A DNA stretch of 64,000 bases from Fragilariopsis cylindrus CCMP1102 (lineage: Eukaryota; Bacillariophyta; Bacillariophyceae; Bacillariales; Bacillariaceae): positions 1 through 64,000 of the forward strand of contig FMBT01000345.1 of NCBI GenBank assembly GCA_900095095.1. Reading direction: 5' to 3'. The notes under the pieces are model-generated. The model was not told the origin of the DNA, ran no database searches, and was given only the letters and a program-made list of their open reading frames with translations. The position numbers and the translations under genes were made by a program. Below are positions 1-9,640 of this stretch, piece by piece (within the stretch, counting starts at the first letter, position 1; every line of letters starts with the position of its first letter).

Positions 1-660
1 AGACCTTGCCTATGCAATCGTTGAAGCGAGCGAATTGTTCCTTCAATATCAAATAACTTACTAGCATCGCAATGATTTGCATCATTTTCAAACGTATCGG
101 TATCAAGAACTCTTGCATAAGGGTTGGTAATTGGGTTGGTAATCGGATTGGTATTGACTGGAGTACGAGCAGCGGTAGAGTTTGAATCATTTTTCTGCTT
201 CTTGGAAGGTGTTGCTGCAATATCTTGTTCAATTTCTTCACTCCCAGCCATAACAGAAAGCATGTCGTCTAAGGAGGGTGGCTGAACTTGGATTGAAGGG
301 ACTGGAGGAGTTTGCGGCAGCAGGAGTAACTTGGATAGCTTCATCAGCAAGACGTTTCGATGAAGAGGCAGTTCGATTTCTTGCTTCATTATTTTCTTGC
401 CATTCTTCTCTAGAGATGCCCATTCCTTCTTCGTTAAGTCCATCCTGACGTTTCGATGAAGAGGCGGCGGGAACAACAGTCTTGGAGGCAGCAGCAGCAG
501 TAGGTGGTGTGGGCTGCGTAATGGGGATGGGTGTTGGTGGGCCATCATCATCGACATCAGATAAATAAAGAGGACTTTCGTCCCCAGTATTTACTGGTGA
601 CGGTGATCTGTAGGCTGGTTGAGTGCGCCTGGGATTGCGATCATTGCCAATGAGATCCAT
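1..660 (-). CDS. Partial Pro/Ser-rich ORF of transposon A, runs off the window
   Basis: Product not recognised. A minus-strand frame opens with ATG at 660 and reads about 140 residues rich in Pro, Ala, Ser and Asp, including a twice-used SSSKR motif, then stops at 238. Another frame stays open from about 330 to the window start. It reads coding-like text (PPSLDDMLSVMAGSEEIEQ, later a basic PSKKQK and TIRSLQRLHRQGL), so the coding region probably continues past the window after either an intron or a frame break around 290-330. The gene lies inside the DNA element whose end is at 2073 and points away from that end. That matches the first ORF of element B (11.2-12 kb), so it may be an element protein rather than a host gene. 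I see no catalytic motif. Confidence 0.45.
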
Positions 661-879
661 ATTTGTTTCAAGTGTATTATTGTTCTTAACGTAAGTGTAA
701 TATTGAGTATGAACTTAGATAATTTGCTTCTTTTTTCAGAGACGCAACACTTGGATACAAATGAATTTATGAAATGAAATAATGAGAATAAAATGATCGA
801 AATGAGGAGCAAAATGCAAAAAAAGTTATCTGAAAATGCATTTTTTCATGATTTTTTCCCGACAATCAATGCGTATGCA

Positions 880-1360
880 GGATTTACAGCGAAAAAAATC
901 GTTTTTGGAGCGTGTGCGCCAGCATGCGTCGACGTGTGGAGGCATTTGGAGGCGTGTGGAGGCATTTGGGAGGCGTGTGGAGTCATTAAGAGGCGTGTGT
1001 CATTATTTACTTAGCACATGATATTGTTTACTTAGCATGCACTTCAAGTTGGATCACACTAATTAAATTATATACTTAGCACATGCTGGAAGTTTGTCAA
1101 TCATGCATACAGTTGTGTGAATGCAGCTTCAAGTTGGATCACAGTAAGTAAATAATGTACTAAGCTAAGTAAATAATATACTTAGTGTGATCCACCTTGA
1201 AGTGCAACTGTTAAGTAAATTTTTCGATTTTTGTGTACTTAGTTACTGCTTGAAGTTACTGAATACTGTATTAAATACTTAGTGTGATCCAACTTCAAGT
1301 GCTTGCTAAGTAAATAATACACTTCAACTGTTAAGTAAATTTTTCGATTATTTTTCGTTT
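880..1360. repeat. Short inverted and direct repeats with ACTTAG / TTCAAGTTGGATCACA motifs
   Basis: A CTTCAAGTTGGATCACA motif recurs near 1043 and 1128. Its inverse (TTAGTGTGATCC-ACTTCAAG or a close variant) appears near 1180 and 1280. A 25-bp block beginning CAACTGTTAAGTAAATTTTT occurs at 1205-1229 and again at 1325-1349, exactly 120 bp apart. GGAGGC.TGTGGAG triplications lie at 940-985. I see no credible gene here, and the short ORFs at 793-1021 fall in these repeats. Confidence 0.6.
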
Positions 1361-1371
1361 TTAGTGACATC

Positions 1372-1515
1372 ACATATTTTTGGGGGTTATATTTTTGGGG
1401 GTTATATTTTTGGGGGTTATATTTTTGGGGTTATATTTTTTGGGGTTTTATTTTTGGGGGTTATATTTTTGGGGTTATATTTTTGGGGGGTTTTTTTTGG
1501 GGTTATATTTTGGAG
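1372..1515. repeat. G/T-rich minisatellite (TATATTTTTGGGGGT units)
   Basis: About nine head-to-tail copies of a 15-17 bp unit of the form TTATATTTTTGGGGG, decaying towards 1515 into runs of G, T and A. Each unit carries a G4-5 run on the + strand, so G-quadruplex formation is possible. The repeat is short and purely structural, and the ORFs read through it are artefacts. Confidence 0.85.
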
Positions 1516-1589
1516 AAAAAAAAAATCTCTTAGTCGAAAAAAAAAAAAATCTTTTTCAGTTCCCAGTTCCCAGTTCCCCGGTTGCAGTA

Positions 1590-2019
1590 CCCTAACCCTA
1601 ACCCTAACCCTAACCCTAACCCTAACCCTAACCCTAACCCTAACCCCAACCCCACCCCAACCCCAACCCTAAACCCCAACCCCAACCCCAACCCCAACCC
1701 CAACCCTAACCCCAACCCCAACCCTAACCCCAACCCTAACCCCAACCCTAACCCCAACCCTAACCCCAACCCCAACCCCAACCCCAACCCTAACCCTAAC
1801 CCTAACCCTAACCCCAACCCTAACCCCAACCCCAACCCTAACCCCAACCCAACCCAACCCTAACCCTAACCCTAACCCTAACCCTAACCCTAACCCCAAC
1901 CCTAACCCAACCCTAACCCTAACCCCAACCCTAACCCCAACCCTAACCCTAACCCTAACCCCAACCCTAACCCCAACCCTAACCCCAACCCTAACCCCAA
2001 CCCTAACCCCAACCCTAAC
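1590..2019. repeat. Interstitial telomere-like array, CCCTAA/CCCCAA mix
   Basis: About 430 bp of uninterrupted telomere-type hexamers. It begins with pure CCCTAA repeats and then mixes CCCTAA with CCCCAA and occasional shortened units such as CCCAA. On the G-rich strand this is TTAGGG with TTGGGG variants. The array stops at 2019 and the conserved terminus of element A begins within about 10 bp. Orientation is that of a left chromosome end, but about 1.6 kb of sequence lies further left, so in this assembly it is internal. The variant content suggests it is no longer maintained by telomerase. Confidence 0.9.
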
Positions 2020-2073
2020 TCGCGCAGTTGAGTCGCGTGTCCCATAAAATATCACCTTGAGCTGGAACGCGCC

Positions 2074-2624
2074 GGTATTGAAGCAATAAGTACCTCACTG
2101 CTACTGCTGGTAGAGAACAAAAGGTAGGATAATTGTGCTGCAGCTTTTATCTTGTATAAGATAATGTACATAGGAAGGTAAATTGAAAGGCAACATCTCA
2201 AACTGGTAACAATACAACAATGAGATAATTTTGCATCATCTCAAACTGCAGATAATGTGAGGTGTTGTTGTTTTGTTCATCCCTGGCAGGTGGATGGAGA
2301 ATTTTCATAACACATTATTATACCAACATTACACACACACTGCTGCTACATCATTCATTATCTCACTATTCAATGATATTAAATCCTCCTCTTACTTTCG
2401 TGCTACCATGCTTGTACTAAAGCTACTACCATTATAAGAACCAGCAGATAAGACTTTTGCTGCTGCTGCAACTTTATCTAGATTACCTGGTGGATGGAAG
2501 TACATTGCAAATTGAAATAATCCATCATCACATTATTTTACCAACATTTAGTCACAGATTATCCTGTTACACACAACATGATATCTACTCAAAGCAGGCA
2601 AAATCATGGTGACAGTAGAAGGCA
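2074..2624. other. Intergenic, no gene seen
   Basis: AT-rich flank of element A with short microsatellite-like CTGCTG and ACACAC stretches. I see no supported gene, RNA or mobile-element end. Confidence 0.5.
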
Positions 2625-3265
2625 CACACAATGTTCTAGCACACTATGTGGTCCATAGTGCACCAAGCCTATCTGGTGTTGTCCTCTGCAACCCTTTCAA
2701 ATGAGATATTTTGTTGTTCAGTTCTGATCAAAAATCATATTCTATGTGTGCCTGTCATAACAGCAAAGTATATTTTATCCTGCAACCACAGGAAGAGAAA
2801 AGTTGTAGGAGGCACACACAATGTTTGTGCACCTAACCTGCCTGGTGTTGTCCTCTGCAACCCTTTCAAATGAGATATTGTGTGGTTCATTTTGATCAAA
2901 AATCTTGTTATTTGTGTGCCTACCACATAAGCAAAACGAATTTTATTCCGTAACCACAGGAACAGAGGAATAGTGGTAGGAGGCAGAAACAATGTGCTAA
3001 TATACCATGTGGATGATAGTGCACGCAACCTATCTGGTGTTGTCCTCTACAATCCTTTCAAATGAGATAGTCTGTTATTCATTTCTGGTCAAAAATCTGG
3101 TTGTTGTTGTGTGCGTGCATCAATAGCAAAGGGAATTTATTCCTCAACCACAGAACAGAAAAGTTGTAGAAGGCACACACAATGTTCTAGTACACTTTAT
3201 GTGGATGATTGTGCACCCAACCTATCTGGTGTTGTCCTATGGAACCCTTTCAAATGAGATATTAA
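2625..3265 (+). repeat. R189 dispersed tandem repeat, copy 1
   Basis: Four to five diverged units of about 170-192 bp. Each contains a TGGTGTTGTCCTCTGCAACC core followed by CTTTCAAATGAGATA, a TTC-TTTTGATCAAAAATC segment, TGTGTGCCT, and a CAACCACAGGAA...AAAGTTGTAGGAGGCA segment. Cores start near 2671, 2841, 3032 and 3217. The same family recurs inverted at 8.4-9.6 kb and 52.2-53.9 kb, and in this orientation at 32.9-33.9 kb. Confidence 0.85.
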
Positions 3266-4287
3266 TTTTTATTTCTATTTGATAGAGAGTTTGCTTTGTT
3301 TTGTTCTGAATGAATGGGCTAGGGTTTGCTTTTATATGAGATCTTATAGAAGAAGTAAAATTATTGCGTCTTTGATTAACAACACCCCGTCCGCCATCAG
3401 AAATGTGAGCAATTTTTAAAAAAAAAAATGATGTTTTTGGATCATGCGTCTTTCCCTAGCCCCAGCCATACGCGAAGTCCCACCAGAAATGTGAGCAAGC
3501 GAGGGTTCGCTGTTAAAAAATTGATAAATAATTACAGTTTCAACAGTCATCACATGCACAGGGCCGTCACATAAAAGAACATAAAGGCCCAAGCAGTGTA
3601 ACAGAACAAGAACTTTTAGTAAAGTGCACATATCGATAGCCGTCGCGTCACATAAAGAACATAGTAAAAAGAATTAATTATCTCATGACGAGAACACCTA
3701 TAAAATAGGGTTCTTGTGATTCGTGTGAAATCTGCAAAATCATCACACATACACATGATATTTATTGAACTCGCACACTTTTTCTATTATGTGCTTTCGC
3801 TGTCACATATAAAAAAAGGTCCTTCACGACTTAGATTTCTACTATCATATTCTATTATCACGTGCCTTTTATGCGATCGAGCACCCAATAAAAATCCATA
3901 ATTCGCTCACTTTTTCAACTACTATGTTCGGTGAAGTATAAAACACGTGACAATTCATTCACAACGGCAGAAAGTGATCAGACAATGGAAGATAGAGTAC
4001 GTGCTATGTTAAAGGCGGCGAGAACATACATCCACTTCGATTGCGCACCTCATTTTCCATAACGTTGACACATATCCTTCAGGTTTACTCACGTAATCAT
4101 GAGTTCATCGTCGAAAGAATTCGTGCTATTCTAAGCGTTCATTCATCGTGTGTGAGAGTGTGGGTTTTAACATGTTTCACATGTTTCATCTTTTGTACTG
4201 TAGATCACTTCTTGTTGTTCACATAATTCTCATTCATCACTCGGATCAACAAAAAACGGAATCCAAATAATCTATTGTAATAATAAG
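3266..4287. other. Intergenic / upstream region of the silaffin-like gene
   Basis: No supported coding region. Two short direct repeats are visible: CAGAAATGTGAGCAA near 3400 and 3484, and GTCACATAAA(A)GAACATA near 3565 and 3648. The right part probably holds the promoter and 5' UTR of the gene at 4480, but I cannot point to a specific core promoter element. Confidence 0.4.
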
Positions 4288-4407
4288 GTAAGTGTGTTGT
4301 TGTTGTTGTTGTAATCGGTATTGCTTTTGTTGTCATATTACGGTGTGTGTCCTTTTTATCTCGTTCAATTTGCTCACCATGCAAGAACATCTTCTTTTCT
4401 TTCACAG
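4288..4407 (+). other. Probable 5'-UTR intron of the silaffin-like gene
   Basis: A consensus donor (AAG|GTAAGT) at 4288 and a pyrimidine-rich acceptor (TTCTTTCACAG) ending at 4407 bracket 120 bp, about 70 bp upstream of the start codon. The interval contains a GTTGTT run. Removal would leave a short leader. This is inferred from splice consensus only. Confidence 0.5.
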
Positions 4408-4479
4408 ATTAATACTTTCCACGACACAAACAAAGCAATACATACAGATTAAAATTAAGTAAGAATCAATCCCAAGAAA

Positions 4480-5301
4480 ATGATGCCATCCAAAACTATC
4501 TTCTCCTGCCTTATGATCATCGCAATGATGGTTGCAGCTGTCGTTGATGCAAAAGATCTTCGCGGAGGAACAATGGATCTCGAAGACAAATCTAAACCTT
4601 TGTACACATTGAATGTGCCTAGAGGAGGACTACACAGAGGACTTTCAGGGTCAGGATCAAGCAGTGGCAAGGGTAAAGGCAAAAGTGGAAGCAAGAGTGA
4701 CAAGAGTAAAGGTAAAGGCAGTGACAAGAGTAAAGGCAAAAGCGGAAGCAAGAGTGAAAAGAGTAAAGGAAAAAGTGGAAGCAAGAGTGACAAGAGTAAA
4801 GGTAAAGGGAAGAGTGCAAGCAGCTCATCAAGCAGCTCAGCAAGTAGCAGTGATGATGGCAAGGGTAAAGGTAAAGGAAAAAGTGGAAGCAAGAGTGACA
4901 AGAGTAAAGGTAAAAGCGGAAGCAAGAGTGACAAGAGTAAAGGTAAAAGCGGAAGCAAGAGTGACAAGAGTAAAGGAAAAAGTGGAAGCAAGAGTGACAA
5001 GAGTAAAGGTAAAGGGAAGAGTGCAAGCATGTCATCAAGCAGTGGAAGCATGAGCATGTCAGCAAGTAGCAGTAGTGATTCAAGTAGCAATGTCGATGTC
5101 ACTGTCAATGTCGATGTCGATGTCAATGTCGATGTGCGCAACGCTGATATGAGTGGAATGGAAAGACTTGCAGCTCTTGGAAGAGCTTTCGTACCAGAAG
5201 AAGAAGCAATAGAAGATGGTAATACTACTACTACTAATACTACTGCTAATGCACCAATTTCTGGTGAGGCTCGTCTTGCATTATTGACGGAGTCCTTCTA
5301 A
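4480..5301 (+). CDS. Silaffin-like secreted Lys/Ser-rich protein
   Basis: Predicted 273-residue secreted protein resembling diatom silaffins, the phosphorylated, polyamine-modified peptides that promote silica formation in the deposition vesicle. Residues 1-24 form a signal peptide (hydrophobic core, cleavage after VVDA). LRGG follows, then VPRGG, then an RGL at 53-55, which fits the R-X-L maturation site described for silaffins. Residues about 60-190 are repeats of KSGSKSDKSKG type. They supply many KXXK motifs (KSDK, KSEK) with serine next to nearly every lysine, and two Ser-only blocks interrupt them. A Val/Asp alternating stretch (about 205-222), an acidic segment and Asn/Thr follow. Start chosen at the first of two adjacent ATGs in A-rich context. 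Its convergent neighbour is the AlkB fusion gene. Silaffins are named by composition, so the function is an inference. Confidence 0.75.
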   Translation: MMPSKTIFSCLMIIAMMVAAVVDAKDLRGGTMDLEDKSKPLYTLNVPRGGLHRGLSGSGSSSGKGKGKSGSKSDKSKGKGSDKSKGKSGSKSEKSKGKSGSKSDKSKGKGKSASSSSSSSASSSDDGKGKGKGKSGSKSDKSKGKSGSKSDKSKGKSGSKSDKSKGKSGSKSDKSKGKGKSASMSSSSGSMSMSASSSSDSSSNVDVTVNVDVDVNVDVRNADMSGMERLAALGRAFVPEEEAIEDGNTTTTNTTANAPISGEARLALLTESF

Positions 5302-5643
5302 GTAACATAGCTGTCGTTAAAATTCATACCATACCATCGTGATGTCATCACGAAGAACACACCGTCCCGACGATTCAACGCACTAGAACATACCGATAAT
5401 TTTTAAATTTATACATATGAAACAAACGTAAGCATACATATACATCATACATATACACTAAGCCATAAAAAAATCTATAAAAGAAATACTTATTCTTATC
5501 ATATTTATATCCTTTGACTACTAGTCCTAGGTATGAAAAAGCTTTGTCTATTCTTCATTTAAAAGCATTTTAATTTAACTCTAACCTTAATTAAATTTCA
5601 TTATACTTTAGTTCTTGTTGTTGTTTGCTGGTTGGTTTAGTTC
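5302..5643. other. Convergent intergenic spacer (3' ends of two genes)
   Basis: AT-rich spacer between two convergent genes, expected to hold both 3' UTRs. No other feature seen. Confidence 0.5.
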
Positions 5644-8082
5644 CTACTTTTTGTTGTTGTTGTAGTTGTTGTTTGTTGGTTCACAATCTTCATCCACTTC
5701 TTCACAATGTATTGATTTATATATTTCAGGACTCACATTCACATATTGATTTAAATGTGCTAATTGACCTTTGATACTATCGCGTACAATATCATCATTT
5801 AATTTTTCAATCACAATAATACATGGTAAATTATTTGTGGTTCGAATCACATTAATATGTAATAAACGAAATCTACCAGATAATTTACGTACAATTCTCA
5901 TTATCTGTAATCCTCGTAATACTAACATCACAATCCGTCCACCTGGTTTTAATACATACCATGAATTTCTTAAGAAGACTTCATATAATGTTTGTAAACT
6001 GGATACACTTTGATTTTGTCCTGTCATTATACCCCATGGTAAATTAGTCACGATGGCATCGACAGTATTATCACCATCGACTTTCCGTCGTAATGTTCTT
6101 GCATCACTACAAACGAAGCGTACAATATCTTCGGTATAACCTTCCGCATCGGCATTTTCACGTGAACCAATTGCGGATCGACGTGAGACATCCATACCTA
6201 AACAATTTTTTAATCTTCCATTATAGATATCTAATGCTTCTAATAACAAGGTACCCGAACCACAAAATGGATCTACTATTTTAGACCCTTCGGAAATATT
6301 CGCAAGACGGATCATCGCATAGGCTAAATTAGTTTTGATGGTAACCGCATTACGAAATCTTGTAAAATGACGTCCTTTACTTAAATCATGGATATTTAAT
6401 TGTGTACCAATGATACAGGATGGACCAATAATATCCGCACGGATACAAATATCATAATCGACCATTTTTGGTTTCCAATGATATTGTTCGTACGCTTCAG
6501 CTATGGCACCACCAATTTCATATTCTACTTCTGGTGTTTGCCAAGCGTGTGGACCACCCACACGATCCGATGTCACACGGAAGGATGTTTTTGATGGGTT
6601 ATTAGTCAAGTCTTGAATTGGACGGAATGAAATAATGTTATTTGTCAATTCTTCTTTTATATGTTCATACAACGTCTCCTTAGGATATTGTTCTACTTTC
6701 ATTTCATCGATATTAGTATCAACACCATCTTCAATGTATTGATGAACGAATTTTTTACATTCTTTTAAATGAAAATGATAATGATATTTCAATACATGAT
6801 GGGCTGTTTTTAATTGTAATAATGTATCACGTATATCATTTATTGTAGTTTGATTATCATTATCAAAACCAGTATTGTCATCGTTATCGTTGTCATTATC
6901 TTCGTCGCCAGTAGTACTCTTATTACAAACCACAGCAATATAACCATCTAAATTAAATGGTCTGGTTATCACTTTCCAATGATCCGCAATATTCATATAA
7001 TTATCACAGGATAATGTAAATAAACGTTCCCGTATTTCTGCTTTACAATATCGTTCGGCACCCATATTAGTCTTGATTAAAAATTGGACATTGGATGGTT
7101 CTAATATATTGTCTTTGTTGTTCTCATCAAAAGATTCTTCTTCTTCTTCTTCACCAAATAGGTACGGTTTGGAACCGAATGCTGTATTATCGGCTGTTGC
7201 TCTACACGTACTGTTGATTGTACTACTCTTTGAAGTTGTTGCTGTCCATGGTGTGGTGGAGGGTTCTATACCATTCGTTATACGATCAATAAATGTATCA
7301 CGTCGTTCATGAAGTTCTTCACCTTCTGTTGTTTGGTCTTCTTTTGAATTATTACTACTAAAATCTTTACATCTAAATGTTAAATTTATACGTCCATTGA
7401 CTACATCACTTTCTTTGGGTACCGAATGTAAATATTTTATTTGACAGATTGGTTCCATTACCGTCACACTCCCTGATGTTAAAGCTATGGAACAACGATC
7501 ATTCCGTCCATCGGTTTGACTTCGTAATAAAAATTGACGTGAGGCACCTAATGAGACCGAGATGATCGGTGTGGTACGACCAATTTCTTCACGATCGGAA
7601 TGCCATCCAATACGTTGTTGTCCATCTTCATAAAAATTTAATAAACAAATATTTAATGATGGTATATTATCATCTTGTTTGCAATGAGGATTCGCAGCGG
7701 CGTACCAATCTTGACATTGTTGTCGTATCGATTGAATCAATTCCGGATATCCTGCACCGATTACGTCCTTATTCTTGTCGTCTTCAACAGGTGGTGCATC
7801 CTTGTAGGTATATCCTGATGCTGTTGTTTGTTTTTGTTGTTGTGGTTGATTTTCATTTTGATTTCCATTTTCAATAGTTTCAATAGTTTCAATAGTACTT
7901 TCATCCACATCATCCACTGCTTGATATAATCGTACCCATCTATTAATCTTCGCTGTTTTTTGCCATGGAATTGTGGTACGTAATGTTTCATAATAGTCAT
8001 CGGCATCTGATTTACATATAAAATTTGAATCATGATAGACACATGGAATTTCTATATCACGTATTAAATATTGTTCATCCAT
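5644..8082 (-). CDS. AlkB-like dioxygenase fused to a THUMP/UPF0020 RNA methyltransferase
   Basis: Single 812-residue frame, no intron needed. N-terminal half (about 1-240): a 2-oxoglutarate/Fe(II) dioxygenase of the AlkB/ALKBH2-3 type. NFYEDGQQRIGWHSD carries H161 and D163 of the metal triad, H219 follows in YLHSVPK, and RINLTFR (from R231) supplies the 2OG-binding arginine pattern. After an acidic linker comes a THUMP-like region (about 330-540), then a Rossmann methyltransferase with DPFCGSGT (604-611, SAM motif) and NLPWG (680-684), a variant of the catalytic N-P-P-[YFW] of N-methyltransferases acting on exocyclic amines. The C-terminal part resembles THUMPD2/THUMPD3/Trm14 enzymes, which make m2G in tRNA or U6 snRNA. 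The fused protein could pair demethylation and guanosine methylation of one RNA class, but substrates are unknown. The C-terminus ends in an Asn/Lys run. Confidence 0.85.
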   Translation of the reverse strand: MDEQYLIRDIEIPCVYHDSNFICKSDADDYYETLRTTIPWQKTAKINRWVRLYQAVDDVDESTIETIETIENGNQNENQPQQQKQTTASGYTYKDAPPVEDDKNKDVIGAGYPELIQSIRQQCQDWYAAANPHCKQDDNIPSLNICLLNFYEDGQQRIGWHSDREEIGRTTPIISVSLGASRQFLLRSQTDGRNDRCSIALTSGSVTVMEPICQIKYLHSVPKESDVVNGRINLTFRCKDFSSNNSKEDQTTEGEELHERRDTFIDRITNGIEPSTTPWTATTSKSSTINSTCRATADNTAFGSKPYLFGEEEEEESFDENNKDNILEPSNVQFLIKTNMGAERYCKAEIRERLFTLSCDNYMNIADHWKVITRPFNLDGYIAVVCNKSTTGDEDNDNDNDDNTGFDNDNQTTINDIRDTLLQLKTAHHVLKYHYHFHLKECKKFVHQYIEDGVDTNIDEMKVEQYPKETLYEHIKEELTNNIISFRPIQDLTNNPSKTSFRVTSDRVGGPHAWQTPEVEYEIGGAIAEAYEQYHWKPKMVDYDICIRADIIGPSCIIGTQLNIHDLSKGRHFTRFRNAVTIKTNLAYAMIRLANISEGSKIVDPFCGSGTLLLEALDIYNGRLKNCLGMDVSRRSAIGSRENADAEGYTEDIVRFVCSDARTLRRKVDGDNTVDAIVTNLPWGIMTGQNQSVSSLQTLYEVFLRNSWYVLKPGGRIVMLVLRGLQIMRIVRKLSGRFRLLHINVIRTTNNLPCIIVIEKLNDDIVRDSIKGQLAHLNQYVNVSPEIYKSIHCEEVDEDCEPTNNNYNNNKK

Positions 8083-8377
8083 ACTGGTAGAGTGGCTGTT
8101 TTTTGAGTTTGCGTTTGCGTTTGAGTATTAGTACCAGTGTGTAATATCATCAGTGGTAGCTACTATCGTTTACTACTGTACTGTGAAATGAAAGGTAGTT
8201 ACTAGATCGGATGCTGCTACAACTAACTGCAATCGTTGTTTTTGCTTTTATTTTATGATCAAAGATCGTCGGGTTTTTTTGAAGCAAAATTCAAATTTTA
8301 ACGCCTGAGTCGATCGTTGCTGGTCTTGGTGGTTGGCTGTGCTGTGCTAGCAAGCTAGTGCGACATACGGCCAGGCT
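8083..8377. other. Intergenic, 5' flank of the AlkB fusion gene
   Basis: About 300 bp upstream of the minus-strand gene, presumably its promoter. No recognisable motif. It ends at the terminus of an R189-type repeat. Confidence 0.4.
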
Positions 8378-9640
8378 TTATAAAAACTAAATCCTGCCCA
8401 AATTTTACTAGTATAATAACAACTTTAGCATCAAGTTTATACACCTAAAAAGTCATTTTTTTTGAAAAAGAAAACAATTAAGTTTACAATTGACCTATTG
8501 GATGGAGAAATATTATATTCCTTAGTCTCCTAAGCCTACTGGTATCTCACAATGTAGGCTCACACACAGCACACATTTAAGGGATTTAAAATGTATGTGT
8601 ACACACAACAAAATATCTCATTTGAAAGTGTTGCAAAAAAGAACACCTTCTGGATCCGGTGCACTAGCATCTGCATAGTGTATTAGAACATTATGTTTGC
8701 CTCCTGCAACTTTTCTGTTCATGTGGTTGCGGAAGAAAATTCGTTTTGCTAATGTGGTAGGCACACAAAAAACAAGATTTTTGATTTCAAAATGAAACAC
8801 AAAATATCTTATATAAAAGGTTCCATAGGACAACACCAGATGGGTCAGGTGCACTAGCATCTGCAAAGTGTACTAGAATATTGTGTTTGCCTCCAGCAAC
8901 TTTCTTGTTCATGAGGTTGCGGAAGAAAATTCGTTTTGCTTTTGTGGCAGGCACACAAAAAAAAGATTTTTGATCAAAATGAACCACAAAATATCTCATT
9001 TGAAAGTGTTGCAAAGGACAACACCAGATGGGTTGGGTGCACTAGCATCCGCATAGTGTATTAGAACATTGTGGTTGCCTCCTACAACTTTGTTGTTCAT
9101 GGGGTAGAGGAATAAAATTCGTTTTGCTTTTGTGGCAGGCACACAAAAACAAAATGATTTTTGGTCAGAAATGAACACAACATATCTCATTTGAAAGGAT
9201 TGCAGGCAACAATACCAGATGGGCTGGGTACACTAACATCCACATAGTGTATTAGAATATTGTGTTTGCCTCCTACAACTTTTTTGTTCATGGGGTAGAG
9301 GAATAAAATTAGTTTTGCTTCTGTGGCAGGCACACAAAAACAAAATGATTTTTGGTCAAAAATGAACACAAAATATCTCATTTGAAAGGACTGCAGACAA
9401 CAATACCAGATGGGTGGGGTACACTAACATCCGCATACTGTACTAGAACATTATGTGCAACTAAATTCATTACGCTGCTGTTATGGCAGGCACACAAGAA
9501 ACAACATGATTTTGGATCAGAAATAATGAACAACAAAATATTTCATTTGAAAAATGGTTACAAAGGACAACACCAGATGGGTGGAGGCACAAACATCCAC
9601 ATAGTGTGCTAGAGCATTGTGTTTCCCTCCCACCATTCCT
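8378..9640 (-). repeat. R189 dispersed repeat, copy 2, with terminal module
   Basis: Starts with a terminus-like block (TTATAAAAACTAAATCCTGC, then CAACTTTAGCATCAAG.TTATACACCTAAA) that is the inverse of 53740-53860. A module around GACCTATTGGATGGAG and CCTTAGTCTCCTAAGCCTAC follows (8481-8560). Six tandem units then follow in inverted orientation, with cores near 8608, 8801, 8990, 9181, 9374 and 9537 (period about 190). Units read small ORFs of 60-82 codons ending in variants of GVVLCNPFK. Where units abut, the TGA of one overlaps the ATG of the next as ATGA. Confidence 0.85.

Larger units (their letters stand above)
1..2073 (-). mobile_element. Element A: end of a B-type DNA transposon (partial)
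   Basis: Positions 2028-2073 are nearly identical, in reverse complement, to the left end of element B (10103-10150): both share GGCGCGTTCCAGCTCAAGG, then GTGATATTTT.TGGGACAC and CGCGACTCAA. The terminus ends at 2073, so the element extends leftward out of the window. Reading inward from 2073 it has the telomere-like array, a G/T-rich minisatellite, inverted and direct AT-rich repeats, and then the ORF at 1-660. This is the same order as B: terminus, tandem repeats, first ORF. The other end and the target duplication are outside the window. Confidence 0.55.

Noticed and set aside
1530-2055. ORFs reading NPNPNP, GLGLGL or RVGVRV
   Set aside because: Pure translation of the telomere-like array in several frames.
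2646-3028. Small ORFs on both strands in R189 copy 1
   Set aside because: Repeat units. The shared peptide pattern is noted as a finding but does not justify gene calls.
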